Under the pieces are notes generated by a model, which saw only the letters and a program-made list of their open reading frames with translations, searched no databases and was not told where the DNA came from. DNA of 64,000 nucleotides from Suttonella indologenes (GTDB taxonomy: Bacteria > Pseudomonadota > Gammaproteobacteria > Cardiobacteriales > Cardiobacteriaceae). Location of the stretch: NCBI RefSeq assembly GCF_900460215.1, contig NZ_UHIA01000002.1, positions 1-64,000 on the forward strand, in the 5' to 3' direction. Position 1 is the first letter of the stretch. Every line of letters starts with the position of its first letter. The translations under genes were made by a program, and so were the position numbers. This document shows positions 46,625-55,029 of the stretch, in pieces.

Positions 46625-49483
46625 TTAGATTTTTTCCTTTTGAAAGCGGCGTCTGGAAAGCTCAATCTCTTCAGCAATCAACAAAGCGGCATCCAGTTCG
46701 CTAATATTTTTTTCTTTCATCAGTTGATATCGTTGCTGCTTTTCTTTTGAATCTGTCTGCCCAAGGGCTAACATAAGAGAGGGAGGGATATAGCGAATTA
46801 AGGTATCGGGGAAACGAGCAGAGAGTGAGATACCTTCCACAAATCGGCGTTCTTCCTTGCGAGGAAACTTGATGAGGTACTTGGTCTCAGAACTGAGATT
46901 TAGAATACTTTCGGCTTGATTGATCTCCTTTTCGTTCATTTTCATCAACCACCAAAATTCTGCATTACCCAATATTTTCTGCCCATCGCCACCAAAATCG
47001 CTGATATCTTGAGTGATGACCATCAGCCAACAGCCTAGTTTGCGAAAGACTTTGACTGCGACAACCAGTCCTGACATTAACAGCGGGATTTTAGCCCACA
47101 GGTGCGCCTCATCGATCTTAATTTCGATATCGCGGCCGCTACCCTGTAATTTTTCAGCCATGGCAGTGATGGTATAAATAGCGGATAAACCGGCTACAGC
47201 CAACATGTCTTGCTTGCCTTCCTTACCTAAGGCCCCAAGTTCTACGATAGTCAAATCATATTCTTCACCGAAACCGCTTGCATGGCGGTTAAACAACATA
47301 CCGTGAAGCCCACCAGTCCATAGACTAATCGCATCAGCCATTTCTCGTAGTTCCAATGCGATTTTTTCGAGCCTTCCTTCTCGTTTAGCTTCTTCATCAG
47401 CCATGTCTCGCATTGCTTGTTCCATATGGACGGGACGAGCATGAGGTTCGCCTTGTTCGACCGATTTATTCAAACCCCTGATGAGCGCCTCACGTATCCA
47501 GGCAATTTGCGATTGTGATAAGTTGACATCATTTTTGCCACCAGTGACCATAATACGGAGAATATATTCCATTTCTGCTAAGTAATCCCTTTCTTCATCA
47601 CCATCAGCATCTGAATCAGAATTTTTCATCCAAGTGCCTTCATTGATAGCCCGTGCTTTATTCACTTCTGCTAGAGCTTTCTGAGTTTCAAAAAATGGTG
47701 CCAAAACATCATTGGAATTGCCGTTTAAGACGAAGCGCTTAACTTTTTTTCCATGACGTTCCATGTAATCGCCTAATAATTTGAAGGAATTTCCGTAGTC
47801 AAATAAGAACATTCGTGGGTTGTTTACAGCCATGGACTGCATTGCCATATAACAAATCGAAGCTGATTTTCCCGATCCTGAAGGACCAAAAAAAAGCTCA
47901 TGAGAGACTTTTTCTCGATCGGATGAATGGAAAGGGTTAAGGTAAAATGGTTCTCCTGTACGACTGTACATGATGTAACAAGGATTCTTACTACCACTTT
48001 TATTTCCGTAAAATGGGAGTAAAGATGCTAGGTGAGAGGTATAGCACTTCCGAGCCCGTAAAGCAGCATTACGGTCATGTGCAAAATCGTAGACTCCTGG
48101 TAGTGCCCGTATGAAGCTGTCTTGACTGATGAGATCAAAACGAGGGTTGATTACCTGGAAGCAGCCACCGGATTTAATTTTAGCAATTGCTGTTTCACCA
48201 ACATCAATTAATTCTTGTAACGAATCTGCCCGCAGGTAAAGCCCCATTTGTACGTAAAATACCCGTTGACCATTACGCATCATTTCTTCGAGGGCTTCTG
48301 TAGCCTGCTCGGTAGCAAAGACAGCTTCTCTGGATGCGCCGTCTTCAGACATATATAAAACTTCTTTAATCTCATTTTGCATCAGATAGTCGGAGCGTGG
48401 TATTACTGTCCAGGTCATCATTGTTCCTACTGGCAACTCCTCGAAAATTGAAGCATCTATTGTTGGGTTATTGCCTTCGATATGCTGAACACCCAATGTT
48501 AATAGTCCATCTCGTGGAGGTTGATCAATACCTCCTATGGTTAAATAACGTAACCATTGATCACCAAAACGCCAAATACCACGTTCGCGTTCATCATTAC
48601 TACGATGATATTGCGGTTGTTGATTAAACACTAACTGCCCCAGGTCGTAGGAAGCTGTTTTTTGCATTTGTTCCAGAGTATTAGCATCAATTCCTTCTCC
48701 CCCAAAGTATGGAGAAAGCCAATTGACCAGCTCATGGGGCAGGAGAGGTGTCAGTGATAACCCTGCATTACTAAGTGCACTGTAGAAGGCTGCTAAGTCG
48801 TAAGCTAATTGATCGGCAGGACTGCGTTTATTGTTCTTTTTCCAAAATTTTTGCGGAGCTTTACGGTAAATACATAAATAAACAGATTGTTCGCCAACAC
48901 GCCAGCCTTGCACGTTACCAGCTAACCTGCTATCGGGGAAAATTCCTTTTGGATGGCTGATTAATTCGCTATGTACTCGGTTAGCTTCTAATATCGCACG
49001 ACTATAAGGATCTTCAGATAAACCGCGTTCTGCCACTGCTCGGCTTAAATCATCCATAATAGAGTTTTTATCTTCTTTTAGAGCAAAAAATTGGGCAATA
49101 TAGGGAAATTCTTCTTCAGCAGGTAGAGCATCCAGCGCCTGTGTAATCGCTATATTAAACCGCTCTAAACTTTCACTACTACCAGCATACATGTAACGAG
49201 TGTTGACACGCCAGATTTTGGCCACGTTTACACCGTCGTCTAAGAGATATGACTCATCTTCATCGCTATAATCGACTACTGGGAAATAGTCAGCAAATGC
49301 CGGTGCGCTGTCAAAAAGATGCCTGTATTGTTCTTCGGTAAGCTCGGGTGGACCGGAGAGTGGCCATTCGCCAGTAAGCCTCATCCAGAAATTTATCAAA
49401 GGATGGACTGTCGGTTTTTCCTTTTTGATAGGGGAGGTCCCTACTTGACCAACGTTACTGGCTTTCCTTTTAGCGGATTTCAT
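46625..49483 (-). CDS. VirB4/TraC-like T4SS ATPase, TIGR03744 (PFL_4706)
   Basis: The ATG at 49483 (MKSAKRKASNVGQVGTSP) with GAGGGATATT ahead is chosen; the longer upstream frame is not supported. The 952-aa ATPase has Walker A GPSGSGKS (533-540), MFLFDYGNSFKLL, and Walker B-like IEIKIDEAHLWAK late in the protein, plus QDISDFGGDG. It powers pilus assembly and substrate transfer at the inner membrane. It overlaps the upstream lipoprotein gene by 14 bp. Confidence 0.92.
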   Translation of the reverse strand: MKSAKRKASNVGQVGTSPIKKEKPTVHPLINFWMRLTGEWPLSGPPELTEEQYRHLFDSAPAFADYFPVVDYSDEDESYLLDDGVNVAKIWRVNTRYMYAGSSESLERFNIAITQALDALPAEEEFPYIAQFFALKEDKNSIMDDLSRAVAERGLSEDPYSRAILEANRVHSELISHPKGIFPDSRLAGNVQGWRVGEQSVYLCIYRKAPQKFWKKNNKRSPADQLAYDLAAFYSALSNAGLSLTPLLPHELVNWLSPYFGGEGIDANTLEQMQKTASYDLGQLVFNQQPQYHRSNDERERGIWRFGDQWLRYLTIGGIDQPPRDGLLTLGVQHIEGNNPTIDASIFEELPVGTMMTWTVIPRSDYLMQNEIKEVLYMSEDGASREAVFATEQATEALEEMMRNGQRVFYVQMGLYLRADSLQELIDVGETAIAKIKSGGCFQVINPRFDLISQDSFIRALPGVYDFAHDRNAALRARKCYTSHLASLLPFYGNKSGSKNPCYIMYSRTGEPFYLNPFHSSDREKVSHELFFGPSGSGKSASICYMAMQSMAVNNPRMFLFDYGNSFKLLGDYMERHGKKVKRFVLNGNSNDVLAPFFETQKALAEVNKARAINEGTWMKNSDSDADGDEERDYLAEMEYILRIMVTGGKNDVNLSQSQIAWIREALIRGLNKSVEQGEPHARPVHMEQAMRDMADEEAKREGRLEKIALELREMADAISLWTGGLHGMLFNRHASGFGEEYDLTIVELGALGKEGKQDMLAVAGLSAIYTITAMAEKLQGSGRDIEIKIDEAHLWAKIPLLMSGLVVAVKVFRKLGCWLMVITQDISDFGGDGQKILGNAEFWWLMKMNEKEINQAESILNLSSETKYLIKFPRKEERRFVEGISLSARFPDTLIRYIPPSLMLALGQTDSKEKQQRYQLMKEKNISELDAALLIAEEIELSRRRFQKEKI

Positions 49484-49889
49484 AATATCCCTCGTTAGAT
49501 AACGCATAATGATTACGCTCATAGAGATTGAAGATTGTGTAATAGCCGGGAATTGGTAATTCTCCATCATTGAGGTGCGGATAAACATATGCCACTATTT
49601 GTGGATTAGGTATCTGTTGAAAATCGCGCTGAAGTTCATTTACGTGCCTACTACTATGGCTGCTATTGGGAGAATATGCAGCTAAAATGGCTTGGCCATG
49701 GTGGTATTCATCATTTCCATAGTAGACTTTTGATAAGGTTTCACTATGCCCCTTTATTAATTCTGCAGTTGTTGGTCCGCTATCTGGGAGTAGCTTGTCC
49801 TTATCTGCTGATTTTAAAGTACAGCCGTTGAGTGCAGCAGCAGTTATGAGAGTGATTAGAAAATACGACTGTTTAGCAAATGGTTTCAT
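49470..49889 (-). CDS. T4SS lipoprotein, TIGR03751-like
   Basis: This 139-aa lipoprotein has the lipobox LNGC after a signal sequence (FLITLITAAALNGC). The mature part (PTTAELIKGHSETLSKVYYG and IPGYYTIFNLYERNHYALSNE in pieces) matches the small conjugative-transfer lipoprotein that sits between the TraB-like and VirB4-like genes. It is probably an outer-membrane VirB7-type stabiliser. Confidence 0.75.
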   Translation of the reverse strand: MKPFAKQSYFLITLITAAALNGCTLKSADKDKLLPDSGPTTAELIKGHSETLSKVYYGNDEYHHGQAILAAYSPNSSHSSRHVNELQRDFQQIPNPQIVAYVYPHLNDGELPIPGYYTIFNLYERNHYALSNEGYYEIR

Positions 49890-49903
49890 ATATATTCCTT
49901 TGT

Positions 49904-51439
49904 TTAGTCATAGTAGGAAGCACGATTGGGTTCACTGTAATAGTTAACCTTGCGGGCATTGGCATCGTAGTCGATAGGTACCATATCATTGAGCATAATT
50001 TGAACATTCTGTCCTTGTTCTACATATACCACATCGAAGGCATTTGCGGTCCGTTCTCGTACATAATCAGCAAATTCCGTAGCCGTTCCAGAAATGCCGC
50101 GACCAAACACAAAACGCCATACATTTCCATCAAGCATCGCGGTATAGTTACCATCGCTATTTTGTCTATAGCTAACTTGTCCTTGGGATAATCCCTCAGC
50201 TGCAGCTTCTAGGAAAGCTGCAGCACCACGAGATTTAAGATAACCGGAAGCATTGTCGATGTATTGTCCTTGAATGCAAGGTTTCCCCCATGCGTCTGAA
50301 AGATAGCCTAATGACTCACTGTGACTACTACCTTCTTCAGCGTTTTTGCCGAAATTTGCTATACGACCATCAACAAAAATGAAAGTGAGGCTATCAATAT
50401 AACCACGAGCACATTGTTGTTCTCGTATACCTGTTGCATAGCCACTGGCGATCATGCCGCTGATACCGGGGATATGATGACCATTGGCAGCCAAATTTTC
50501 CGAGCCGATCTGTAATCTGAAAAAGAATGGGTCTTCGATGGTGTTATCACCGATCGGTACTCTCCCGATTACTGGTGTGATAAGTTTAGCTTGTAGTACG
50601 GTATTAGGCGGCAATGTATAGACTGGAAAAACAGTCGGCCATTCTTCTTTTTTCTGATTTACTTGGGCTTGTGGAAGCAACCGAGGGTTTGAGTTAGCAT
50701 CACTAATGGTTGTTTCATTACCCCCTACTATTTTATTCATCCATTGTTCAATGGAGTTGCTTGCTTGTCGGTTGTTAAGTGCCGTGTTTGATGATCCATT
50801 GGTTTGGCTGACATAAGGTGTAATAGAGCCCTTTACAGCATAAAAATTTTTTTCAACAGGTTCTTCTTTAGTAGTGGGTGTGGGTTCTTGTAGAGGCACT
50901 GATACAGATGGGGATATTGTCGTCTGAAGAGCAACATTATTTTCTGTTGCAGTTGAACTTCTATTTTTTTCAAAACGATCCAGTAATTCTTGATAATGTG
51001 CTTCGCCTACTTTAATTTGCTCTTGAAGTTCGACGGTAAGATTGTTCAGTTCACTGATTTTTTCTTCAAGAGCTTGGCTTGCCTGCTCTACATTCTGACG
51101 GCTACTACCAGTAATTTCATTACGCAATTGACTCATCTGGCCAAGAAGGTTTTCAAGTTGTTGGTGCAAACGGGCATTCTCACTCTCGAGACGGCTTTTA
51201 GCATCTTCCAATTCTTGACGAATAACTTGTTGTTGACGCTGAGTTTCTAAGGTAAGAGCCGAACTCTTACGAACTTCTTCTGCATAAGTAGGATCATCTC
51301 CACGCCAAAAATTTTGCTGCTGCCCATTAATGGTTCTATTTTCTGGTATGTTATAAGTTTTACTTGGTCTTAAAACTAAGTAAATAATGAATCCGGCAGC
51401 AACAACAATTGCAAATAAGAGGAACTTGGCAAGTTTCAT
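49904..51439 (-). CDS. VirB10/TraB-like core channel protein, TIGR03752 (PFL_4705)
   Basis: This 511-aa protein has an N-terminal inner-membrane span (FLLFAIVVAAGFIIYLVL), a long periplasmic coiled coil (residues about 55-150), a proline/threonine linker and a C-terminal beta domain (LPPNTVLQAKLITPVIGRVP; ISGMIASGYATG) as in TraB/VirB10. It bridges both membranes and senses ATPase state. Confidence 0.88.
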   Translation of the reverse strand: MKLAKFLLFAIVVAAGFIIYLVLRPSKTYNIPENRTINGQQQNFWRGDDPTYAEEVRKSSALTLETQRQQQVIRQELEDAKSRLESENARLHQQLENLLGQMSQLRNEITGSSRQNVEQASQALEEKISELNNLTVELQEQIKVGEAHYQELLDRFEKNRSSTATENNVALQTTISPSVSVPLQEPTPTTKEEPVEKNFYAVKGSITPYVSQTNGSSNTALNNRQASNSIEQWMNKIVGGNETTISDANSNPRLLPQAQVNQKKEEWPTVFPVYTLPPNTVLQAKLITPVIGRVPIGDNTIEDPFFFRLQIGSENLAANGHHIPGISGMIASGYATGIREQQCARGYIDSLTFIFVDGRIANFGKNAEEGSSHSESLGYLSDAWGKPCIQGQYIDNASGYLKSRGAAAFLEAAAEGLSQGQVSYRQNSDGNYTAMLDGNVWRFVFGRGISGTATEFADYVRERTANAFDVVYVEQGQNVQIMLNDMVPIDYDANARKVNYYSEPNRASYYD

Positions 51440-51447
51440 ATGTCCTC

Positions 51448-52293
51448 CTAACGGTGGATAGCTTGTTCAAAAGGGAGCATGCTGATTAAAGCCCACAGGG
51501 TCTGATCGCGTTGACTACCAGAGGAATCTAATCTTGGATGCAAGGCGGCTGCAAAGACCCAGCGGCCACGGATAGCACGAGGATCAAATTCATAAGGTTT
51601 ATGAGAACGGTTATTGACAAGAATTACTGTGAGATAGTGGCCTTGTATTTCCCATTGCTTAAGTGGTTTAAGAGATAATCTTGCTCCATCAATCCGTATG
51701 ATACTGTTAAATTCCCCTTTACTAACGGTAACAAGGGAACCCAAATCAGGACCGATGAGCCGCGAAGGACCTACGAAATGGCGAAAACCAAATTGAACCA
51801 TCTGATGATAGCCTGGAGTAGAAGGCGTAGGTGATGCTGTTAGTGTTTTAGGTTCCCCATCTTTGAGAAAATCTGGTTTATAAGGATTTTCTTTGGGTTT
51901 CTCAGGTGCTGCCATAGCTTTTGGTGCTGGCTTAGTGACTTCAGCTACTTTTTCGATAATAGTGGTATCGCCATCGAATGGTCCACGATCAGAAGCGGTA
52001 ATATCGAGCATAATCAATTTTCCGTTTATCTGTTCAACTACCACTCTAGCTTTCTCAAAAGGGTTATCAGGCGTTAAATAAATTACTCCTTCAGGTGTAA
52101 GGAATGAATTTAGGGATTGGTCAGCTGCTTCACTTAAAACTGAGATATGTGCTACTGCCTGGGGAAATTTAATGATGGTTTCCTTACCTATTGGTAAGCG
52201 TAATGGCAAGGGTTTCTCATCAAAAACGACTTCTCTCGCTAGGCTTTGTAATGGCAACAAAGCAGCAAGTAGAAATAACTGTAATTTTTTCAT
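51448..52293 (-). CDS. VirB9/TraK-like secretin-type protein, TIGR03749 (PFL_4704, DUF3438)
   Basis: This 281-aa exported protein has a signal peptide (LFLLAALLPLQSLA). N-terminal KPLPLRLPIGKETIIKFPQAV and the C-terminal beta-rich part (GHYLTVILVNNRSHKPYEFDP) fit DUF3438. It forms the outer-membrane ring with the VirB10- and VirB7-like proteins. Its start overlaps the gene before it. Confidence 0.82.
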   Translation of the reverse strand: MKKLQLFLLAALLPLQSLAREVVFDEKPLPLRLPIGKETIIKFPQAVAHISVLSEAADQSLNSFLTPEGVIYLTPDNPFEKARVVVEQINGKLIMLDITASDRGPFDGDTTIIEKVAEVTKPAPKAMAAPEKPKENPYKPDFLKDGEPKTLTASPTPSTPGYHQMVQFGFRHFVGPSRLIGPDLGSLVTVSKGEFNSIIRIDGARLSLKPLKQWEIQGHYLTVILVNNRSHKPYEFDPRAIRGRWVFAAALHPRLDSSGSQRDQTLWALISMLPFEQAIHR

Positions 52294-52925
52294 CGTGCTT
52301 TCTCCGAAATATCATATTGTTCGAGAATAGTAGGACCATTACCGTAATAGCAGTCCACCTCAAGACCTAAGGGATTTAGATCCAAAGGGCGATTAGATCT
52401 GACTACCATCAAAGGATAAAGAATCCGGTTATACCGAGTTAACGAGCCACTGACTTCATCTTTTAGGTTGTATTCCAGTTTAACTAACCAACTATCAGCA
52501 GATAAGGCTTTAACACTACTCTCGTTAAATAAAGCATTTTCAGTAGGTAGCAAAACTCGGTTACGGTAACTATATAGACCACGATTGTTATCGAAATGTC
52601 GCTGTAAATCTGTCAGACAGCGACGAGTTAAATAGTGACTGTAGCTGCTAAGGCGCTGAGGATATTCATCTGCACAATCTTTCTCACAATAATTTAGTGA
52701 TTCCCAAAAGGTACGAGCAAAACTGTAGACTGCATGAGAAGGAATTTCCGCTACTTTGTGCATGAAAGCCTTGCTGGTATCAGGAGGCGTATATACGGTA
52801 ATAAACTTAGGAATTCGAACAAATGCAAATGAAAAAAGTCCAAGTAAAATAATTAATCCTATGATGCAACGATGCAAAAAACGAATGTAACGATTTGTCT
52901 CTGAAAATTTGTTTTTAATGGCCAT
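52290..52925 (-). CDS. VirB8/TraE-like protein, TIGR03746 (PFL_4703, DUF2895)
   Basis: This 211-aa protein has one N-terminal span (CIIGLIILLGLFSFAFVRI) and a periplasmic domain with paired cysteines (NYCEKDC). The motif YTPPDTS and the size match DUF2895. It overlaps the genes on both sides. Confidence 0.8.
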   Translation of the reverse strand: MAIKNKFSETNRYIRFLHRCIIGLIILLGLFSFAFVRIPKFITVYTPPDTSKAFMHKVAEIPSHAVYSFARTFWESLNYCEKDCADEYPQRLSSYSHYLTRRCLTDLQRHFDNNRGLYSYRNRVLLPTENALFNESSVKALSADSWLVKLEYNLKDEVSGSLTRYNRILYPLMVVRSNRPLDLNPLGLEVDCYYGNGPTILEQYDISEKAR

Positions 52926-53256
52926 CTGAGGTTCTCTCTCGTTGATAGCGCCTTGCCGGATGAATAAAACGGGCGCTTTTAGATGTCATAGCATGTCGGT
53001 GATAATAAAGCGGCTTGTCGGCACGTAGCCGAGTAAATTGTTTTACCTTGCGGAAAAACCACCATACCCCCGGAAGAATTGCTAAGGCCGTTGCTAGCGT
53101 CCAGTGAATAAGTAATATCAAGCATAACATTGCCATGATAAAAACAATAAGTCCGCTACGCATAGCCACCTTGAGCTCGGAAAAGGTACAGCCGAAGAAC
53201 CCACTTTCAGGTTCTTCTTCAAGCCGTGTCAGAGTTTTATCTGGTTTATAAGTCAT
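52915..53256 (-). CDS. T4SS membrane protein, TIGR03750 (DUF3487)
   Basis: This 113-aa protein has two membrane spans (GLIVFIMAMLCLILLIHWTL; ALAILPGVWWFF) followed by a basic tail with YYHRHAMTSKSARFI. Position and plan match DUF3487, a TraL-like inner-membrane piece. Confidence 0.8.
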   Translation of the reverse strand: MTYKPDKTLTRLEEEPESGFFGCTFSELKVAMRSGLIVFIMAMLCLILLIHWTLATALAILPGVWWFFRKVKQFTRLRADKPLYYHRHAMTSKSARFIHPARRYQRERTSDGH

Positions 53257-53270
53257 ATTATTTTTGCCGC

Positions 53271-53699
53271 TTAAGCAAAAATTTTTGATAGTGGAGTTAA
53301 CACAAAGGTGTTAATCACGTAAAACAGCATTAGGGCAAACACTAATACCATAATGATAATACCGATAATTTTAAATGTTGGACCCCATTCGCCGTCACGT
53401 CTAGCTTGATTGGCTGCAGAAAACATAGTGAATATGGTTTCCGCCATACCAATACCCACTCCAGCTAAAGCCATTAGGACAATAATTGCAGAAATAATCG
53501 TGGCAAAGGCTTTAAGGAAGTTGCCATCAGAAGTATCTACACCAGGGATTTTTAGATCTCCGGCGGGTAATGCAAATTGTGCATAGGCATCGGGGGATGT
53601 AAGCAAAAAGCCTATTAGACAAACCATAACGAATAGGCGACCAAGGTACTGACTGTCATATTGACGGAGCAGGGTAGTTTTCAACATAGTAATCTCCAT
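53271..53699 (-). CDS. T4SS membrane protein, TIGR03745 (DUF2976)
   Basis: This 142-aa protein has a signal-like N terminus (FVMVCLIGFLLTSPDAYA), PGVDTSDGNFLKAFATIISA and a second span near the C terminus. DUF2976 proteins at this place are pilin-like components. The context fits exactly. Confidence 0.8.
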   Translation of the reverse strand: MEITMLKTTLLRQYDSQYLGRLFVMVCLIGFLLTSPDAYAQFALPAGDLKIPGVDTSDGNFLKAFATIISAIIVLMALAGVGIGMAETIFTMFSAANQARRDGEWGPTFKIIGIIIMVLVFALMLFYVINTFVLTPLSKIFA

Positions 53700-53714
53700 T
53701 GTTGAGTTAAAAAA

Positions 53715-53990
53715 TCAAGTAGTAACTGTTACTACACCTATAAATAGCAACAGAATAAATAGTGTCATCAGACCGATGCCGGCTACGCGCATGAAATTTA
53801 TGCCGCGTTCTTCGTCTCTTTCTCCCATGCGTAGGCTAGATAGACTGGCAAATATTAGAAAGATCAAAAATACGCCAATAAGGACAGCAATAAACAAGAC
53901 AGAATAGGCGCCGGCTTTAGCATCACTATTACCACCGGTTCCGGCAGCATCAAAAGATGCTCGTACTTCTGCAATAGTCTTTTCTGCCAT
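53715..53990 (-). CDS. T4SS membrane protein, TIGR03758 (DUF3262)
   Basis: This 91-aa protein starts MAEKTIAEVRASFDAAGTG and has two spans (YSVLFIAVLIGVFLIFLIFA; MTLFILLLFIGVVTV). Length and order fit DUF3262. It overlaps the RAQPRD gene by one base. Confidence 0.78.
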   Translation of the reverse strand: MAEKTIAEVRASFDAAGTGGNSDAKAGAYSVLFIAVLIGVFLIFLIFASLSSLRMGERDEERGINFMRVAGIGLMTLFILLLFIGVVTVTT

Positions 53991-54301
53991 TAATTTCTCC
54001 TAACACCGTAAAGGCTTGAGTCAACAGGTTTAGGTGGGGTTAGATGAATAGTATCGATCTGAGCATTGAGGTAAGCGCGGATACCATTTTCGGTCACCTG
54101 CATTTGTTCTAAAAGTGCGCGGTAATTGAAGCGGATCTTTGCCGTATTTTCACTATTTTTCTGTGCCATTGCTTCCACTCGCTCGCGTAGATACTCCAAT
54201 TCTCGAAGTAAAGCGGCAATATCACTACGCTCGTCAGCAAAAGCTTGTGTCTGACTCAGGCAGCAAGCAATTAATAGCAAATTTTTCAATAGTATTCGCA
54301 T
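53990..54301 (-). CDS. RAQPRD-family T4SS protein (TIGR01690)
   Basis: This 103-aa exported protein has a signal peptide (NLLLIACCLSQTQAFA) and then DERSDIAALLRELEYLRERV and RIRFNYRALLEQMQVTENGI-type text (KIRFNYRALL), which match the RAQPRD family of ICE transfer proteins. Here the name-giving C-terminal motif is not obvious. Confidence 0.75.
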   Translation of the reverse strand: MRILLKNLLLIACCLSQTQAFADERSDIAALLRELEYLRERVEAMAQKNSENTAKIRFNYRALLEQMQVTENGIRAYLNAQIDTIHLTPPKPVDSSLYGVRRN

Positions 54302-54309
54302 GTTTCCTC

Positions 54310-55029
54310 CTAGAGATATTTTTTGAACGTCGCAAAGCTGATCAGCACGCTCATGAAAAACAGAGTCATGCCGGGCAGCAGGATGAAATTAGGATTAATT
54401 GCCCCAGGCCAGGCCAAATAAAGTACGGGAGCAAACCAAATGGTATAGGGTAAGAGAGCTTTAGCACGGTGGTAGATGCCGGCATGCTCTATTCCTCCCC
54501 CTAATTTGCGCAGCTCGCGCAAATGAAGACCATCCACGGCTGCGGCAACACCAACTAATACGAATAACAGGCTAGATAAGACTATAATGACGAAGCGGAT
54601 ACCGATAACCATCAGCACAAATACAAAGGCATTACGGTAATAAGGCCAATTGGCAAAGATGTCATTGACCCATCTTACAAAGAAATATTCTCCACCGGCA
54701 GCCAAAGGTTTGCTACTCGTGGGGACTAGAGATACTTTGAAAAAATCCACTACTCGAGTACCTAATTCTTCGGCAGAGAGTCCTGTGATAGTTGTGGGCA
54801 AATTATCGCCCAAATATCCTAGCTCGATGATCAAGACGCTTTCGGCATGTTGATGGTCAAAAATACCGGTAATCATTCCTCCCCACTCGATCAATACCGA
54901 GATTAATACGGCAGAAACGAGGTAAAACAGCATTTTTAGCCCTAGGGTCAGGGGAAGGAACATTAGTCCGAAAATCCCGATGTTCTGTTTGGTATGTTGG
55001 TTATTTTGTGTATTTTGCTTAGACATCAA
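54310..55029 (-). CDS. T4SS membrane protein, TIGR03747 (PFL_4697)
   Basis: This 239-aa inner-membrane protein has four or more spans; conserved pieces include IEWGGMITGIF, VDFFKVSLVP, FVIIVLSSLLFVLVGVAAAVDGL and PYTIWFAPVLYLAWPG. It is always next to traD in this T4SS type and probably assists the coupling protein. It overlaps traD by four bases. Confidence 0.82.
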   Translation of the reverse strand: MMSKQNTQNNQHTKQNIGIFGLMFLPLTLGLKMLFYLVSAVLISVLIEWGGMITGIFDHQHAESVLIIELGYLGDNLPTTITGLSAEELGTRVVDFFKVSLVPTSSKPLAAGGEYFFVRWVNDIFANWPYYRNAFVFVLMVIGIRFVIIVLSSLLFVLVGVAAAVDGLHLRELRKLGGGIEHAGIYHRAKALLPYTIWFAPVLYLAWPGAINPNFILLPGMTLFFMSVLISFATFKKYL